From NCBI GenBank assembly GCA_036375275.1, contig DASUSF010000148.1, forward strand, positions 1 through 6,833: a DNA stretch of 6,833 nucleotides, given 5' to 3'. Both the position numbers and the translations under genes were made by a program. The notes under the pieces are model-generated. The model was not told the DNA's origin. It ran no database searches and saw nothing but the letters and a program-made list of their open reading frames with translations. The stretch is from DASUSF01 sp036375275. GTDB lineage: Bacteria > Pseudomonadota > Alphaproteobacteria > Geminicoccales > Geminicoccaceae. Of this stretch, positions 5,560 to 6,833 are shown piece by piece; position 1 is the first letter of the stretch; every line of letters starts with the position of its first letter.

Positions 5560-6833
5560 ATGGAGCTCAGCGACGAGGCGGTCGGCGTCATCGGGGTGAT
5601 CGCGCTCCTGACCCTCGTCCTCCTCGGCGTCAGGGTCTACATCGCAGCCGCCCTGGTCGGGCTGGTCGGGCTGGTCACGATGATCGGCTGGGGACCGGGC
5701 GCCGGCATCGTCGGCACCATCCCGCACTCCAAGTCCGCGGCCTACACGCTCTCGGTCCTGCCGATGTTCATCCTGATCGGCTACCTCGCCTTCTACGCGG
5801 GGATCACGGGCGCGGTGTTCGACGCCGCGCGGAAGTGGTTCGGCTGGATGCCGGGCGGGCTCGCCGTCGCCTCGGTCATGGCGACCGCCGGCTTCGCCGC
5901 CGTGTCCGGCGCATCGACCGCGACCGCCGCGGTGTTCGCGCGGGTCGCCATTCCGGAGATGCTCGCCGCCGGCTACGCGCCCCGGCTCGCGGCCGGCGTG
6001 GTCGCGGCGGGCGGGACGCTCGCGACCCTGATCCCGCCGAGCGCGATCCTCGTGATCTACGCGATCATCGTCGAGGAGTCGGTGGGCCAGCTGCTGCTCG
6101 CGGGCTTCATCCCGGGCCTGGTCTCGGCCCTGATCTACGTCGCGATCATCGTCCTCTGGTCGACGATCGATCCGAGCATCGGCAAGCCGATCCACGGCCA
6201 CACCTGGGGCGAGCGCTTCCGCTCGGTGCCGGGCACCTTCCCGGTGATCCTGGTGATCGTGATCATCTTCAGCGCGATGTACGCGGGCTGGGCGACGCCG
6301 ACCGAGGCCGGGGCGCTCGGCGCCTTCGTCGTGTTCCTGCTCGCGCTCCTGCGCGGCATGCGGTGGGCGAACCTCAAGGAAGCGCTGATCGAGACCGCGA
6401 AGCTCACGGTGATGATCTTCTCCTTGATCTGGGGGGTCCTGATCTTCGTCCGCTTCCTCGGCTTCGCCGGGCTGCCGGAGGCCTTCACCAGCTGGATCGT
6501 GGCGCTGCCCTATCCGCCGATCGTGATCATGATCATGATCCTGCTCGGGTACGCCGTCCTCGGCATGTTCATGGACGCGATCGGCATGCTCCTGCTCACG
6601 CTCCCGGTCGTCTACCCGGCGGTGGTGGCGCTCGGCTACGACCCGATCTGGTTCGGCATCGTGGTGGTGAAGATGGCCGAGGTCTGCCTGGTGACGCCGC
6701 CGATCGGCCTCAACTGCTTCGTGGTCGCGGCGGTGCGCCCGGACATCCCGGTGTCGACCGTGTTCCGGGGGATCGCACCGTTCGTCGTCGCCGACTTCAT
6801 CACCATCGGGGTGTTCCTCGCCTTCCCCGCCGT
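5560..6833 (+). CDS. dctM: TRAP transporter large permease, DctM family (3' end cut by window)
   Basis: The frame opens with ATG 5560 directly after the dctQ stop and stays open to the window edge, giving 424 whole codons. Full-length relatives are about 425-440 residues, so only the last few to about 15 are missing. The protein is hydrophobic almost throughout, as expected for the ion-coupled channel subunit that moves the substrate from the binding protein across the inner membrane. Family motifs in order are SGASTATAA followed by VAIPEM (from 116), AGGTLATLIPPS (150-161), ATPTEAGALGAF (245-256), GMFMDAIGMLLL around 335-346, and TPPIGLNCFVV (379-389). The two serine/threonine/glycine hairpin motifs match the expected substrate and sodium-binding regions of the elevator-type fold. 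No clear Shine-Dalgarno precedes the ATG, so initiation probably depends on termination of dctQ. The family assignment is secure. Confidence 0.95.
   Translation, partial: MELSDEAVGVIGVIALLTLVLLGVRVYIAAALVGLVGLVTMIGWGPGAGIVGTIPHSKSAAYTLSVLPMFILIGYLAFYAGITGAVFDAARKWFGWMPGGLAVASVMATAGFAAVSGASTATAAVFARVAIPEMLAAGYAPRLAAGVVAAGGTLATLIPPSAILVIYAIIVEESVGQLLLAGFIPGLVSALIYVAIIVLWSTIDPSIGKPIHGHTWGERFRSVPGTFPVILVIVIIFSAMYAGWATPTEAGALGAFVVFLLALLRGMRWANLKEALIETAKLTVMIFSLIWGVLIFVRFLGFAGLPEAFTSWIVALPYPPIVIMIMILLGYAVLGMFMDAIGMLLLTLPVVYPAVVALGYDPIWFGIVVVKMAEVCLVTPPIGLNCFVVAAVRPDIPVSTVFRGIAPFVVADFITIGVFLAFPA
5653..5676 (+). repeat. 9-bp tandem repeat inside dctM
   Basis: CTGGTCGGG is repeated twice perfectly (5653-5661, 5662-5670) and followed by a partial third copy, CTGGTC (5671-5676). 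It encodes LVGLVGLV in the second hydrophobic segment. Gain or loss of a unit would remain in frame. It is probably a by-product of a Leu/Val/Gly-rich helix with strong codon bias. Confidence 0.5.

Noticed and set aside
3355..6201. Very long minus-strand open frame (948 codons) opposite dctP, dctQ and part of dctM
   Set aside because: Its translation is a run of Arg, Asp, His, Glu, Gly and Pro with no domain pattern, typical of the antisense of GC-rich genes. The + strand holds three well-recognised proteins over the same bases.
1..6833. Search for tRNA or rRNA genes, CRISPR arrays, insertion sequence ends, integrase or toxin-antitoxin genes
   Set aside because: None seen. The window is filled with metabolic and transport genes, with no spaced direct repeats, transposase motifs or long terminal inverted repeats.

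Overview
The window is very GC-rich, with G or C at most third codon positions, and all supported genes lie on the + strand. Codon use, gene families and gene order fit a high-GC proteobacterium, most likely an alphaproteobacterium of the Rhodospirillales type. That placement is inferred from style and family resemblance; there is no rRNA or marker gene to confirm it.

Layout. Positions 2-70 look like the last codons of an upstream gene. A tight three-gene enzyme block follows: an acyl-CoA dehydrogenase (130-1290), a family III (CaiB/BaiF) CoA-transferase (1300-2508, 9 nt after the previous stop) and a zinc-less medium-chain dehydrogenase/reductase (2505-3521, probable TTG start in a 4-nt TTGA overlap). 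A 142-nt leader then precedes a complete-looking tripartite TRAP transporter. It consists of the periplasmic binding protein dctP (3664-4704), a 174-nt gap with a perfect GC hairpin, the small permease dctQ (4879-5559), and the large permease dctM, which starts on the base after the dctQ stop (5560) and is cut by the window end close to its expected C-terminus.

How the genes may work together (inference). The TRAP system imports an organic acid using the ion gradient. The CoA-transferase passes CoA to that acid or a product of it, the acyl-CoA dehydrogenase oxidises the thioester (or the pair works in the reductive sense, as in CaiA/CaiB carnitine metabolism), and the MDR enzyme performs a further NAD(P)-linked step. 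The substrate cannot be named. Two details bear on it. The dehydrogenase has its likely catalytic glutamate at the isovaleryl-CoA dehydrogenase position rather than the common C-terminal one. The binding protein keeps the carboxylate-binding Arg but has Phe where many TRAP receptors have the ligand-contacting Asn.

No RNA genes, CRISPR arrays, insertion sequences or attachment sites were seen. I did not find a clearly undescribed system; this reads as a coherent transport-plus-catabolism locus with an unknown substrate.
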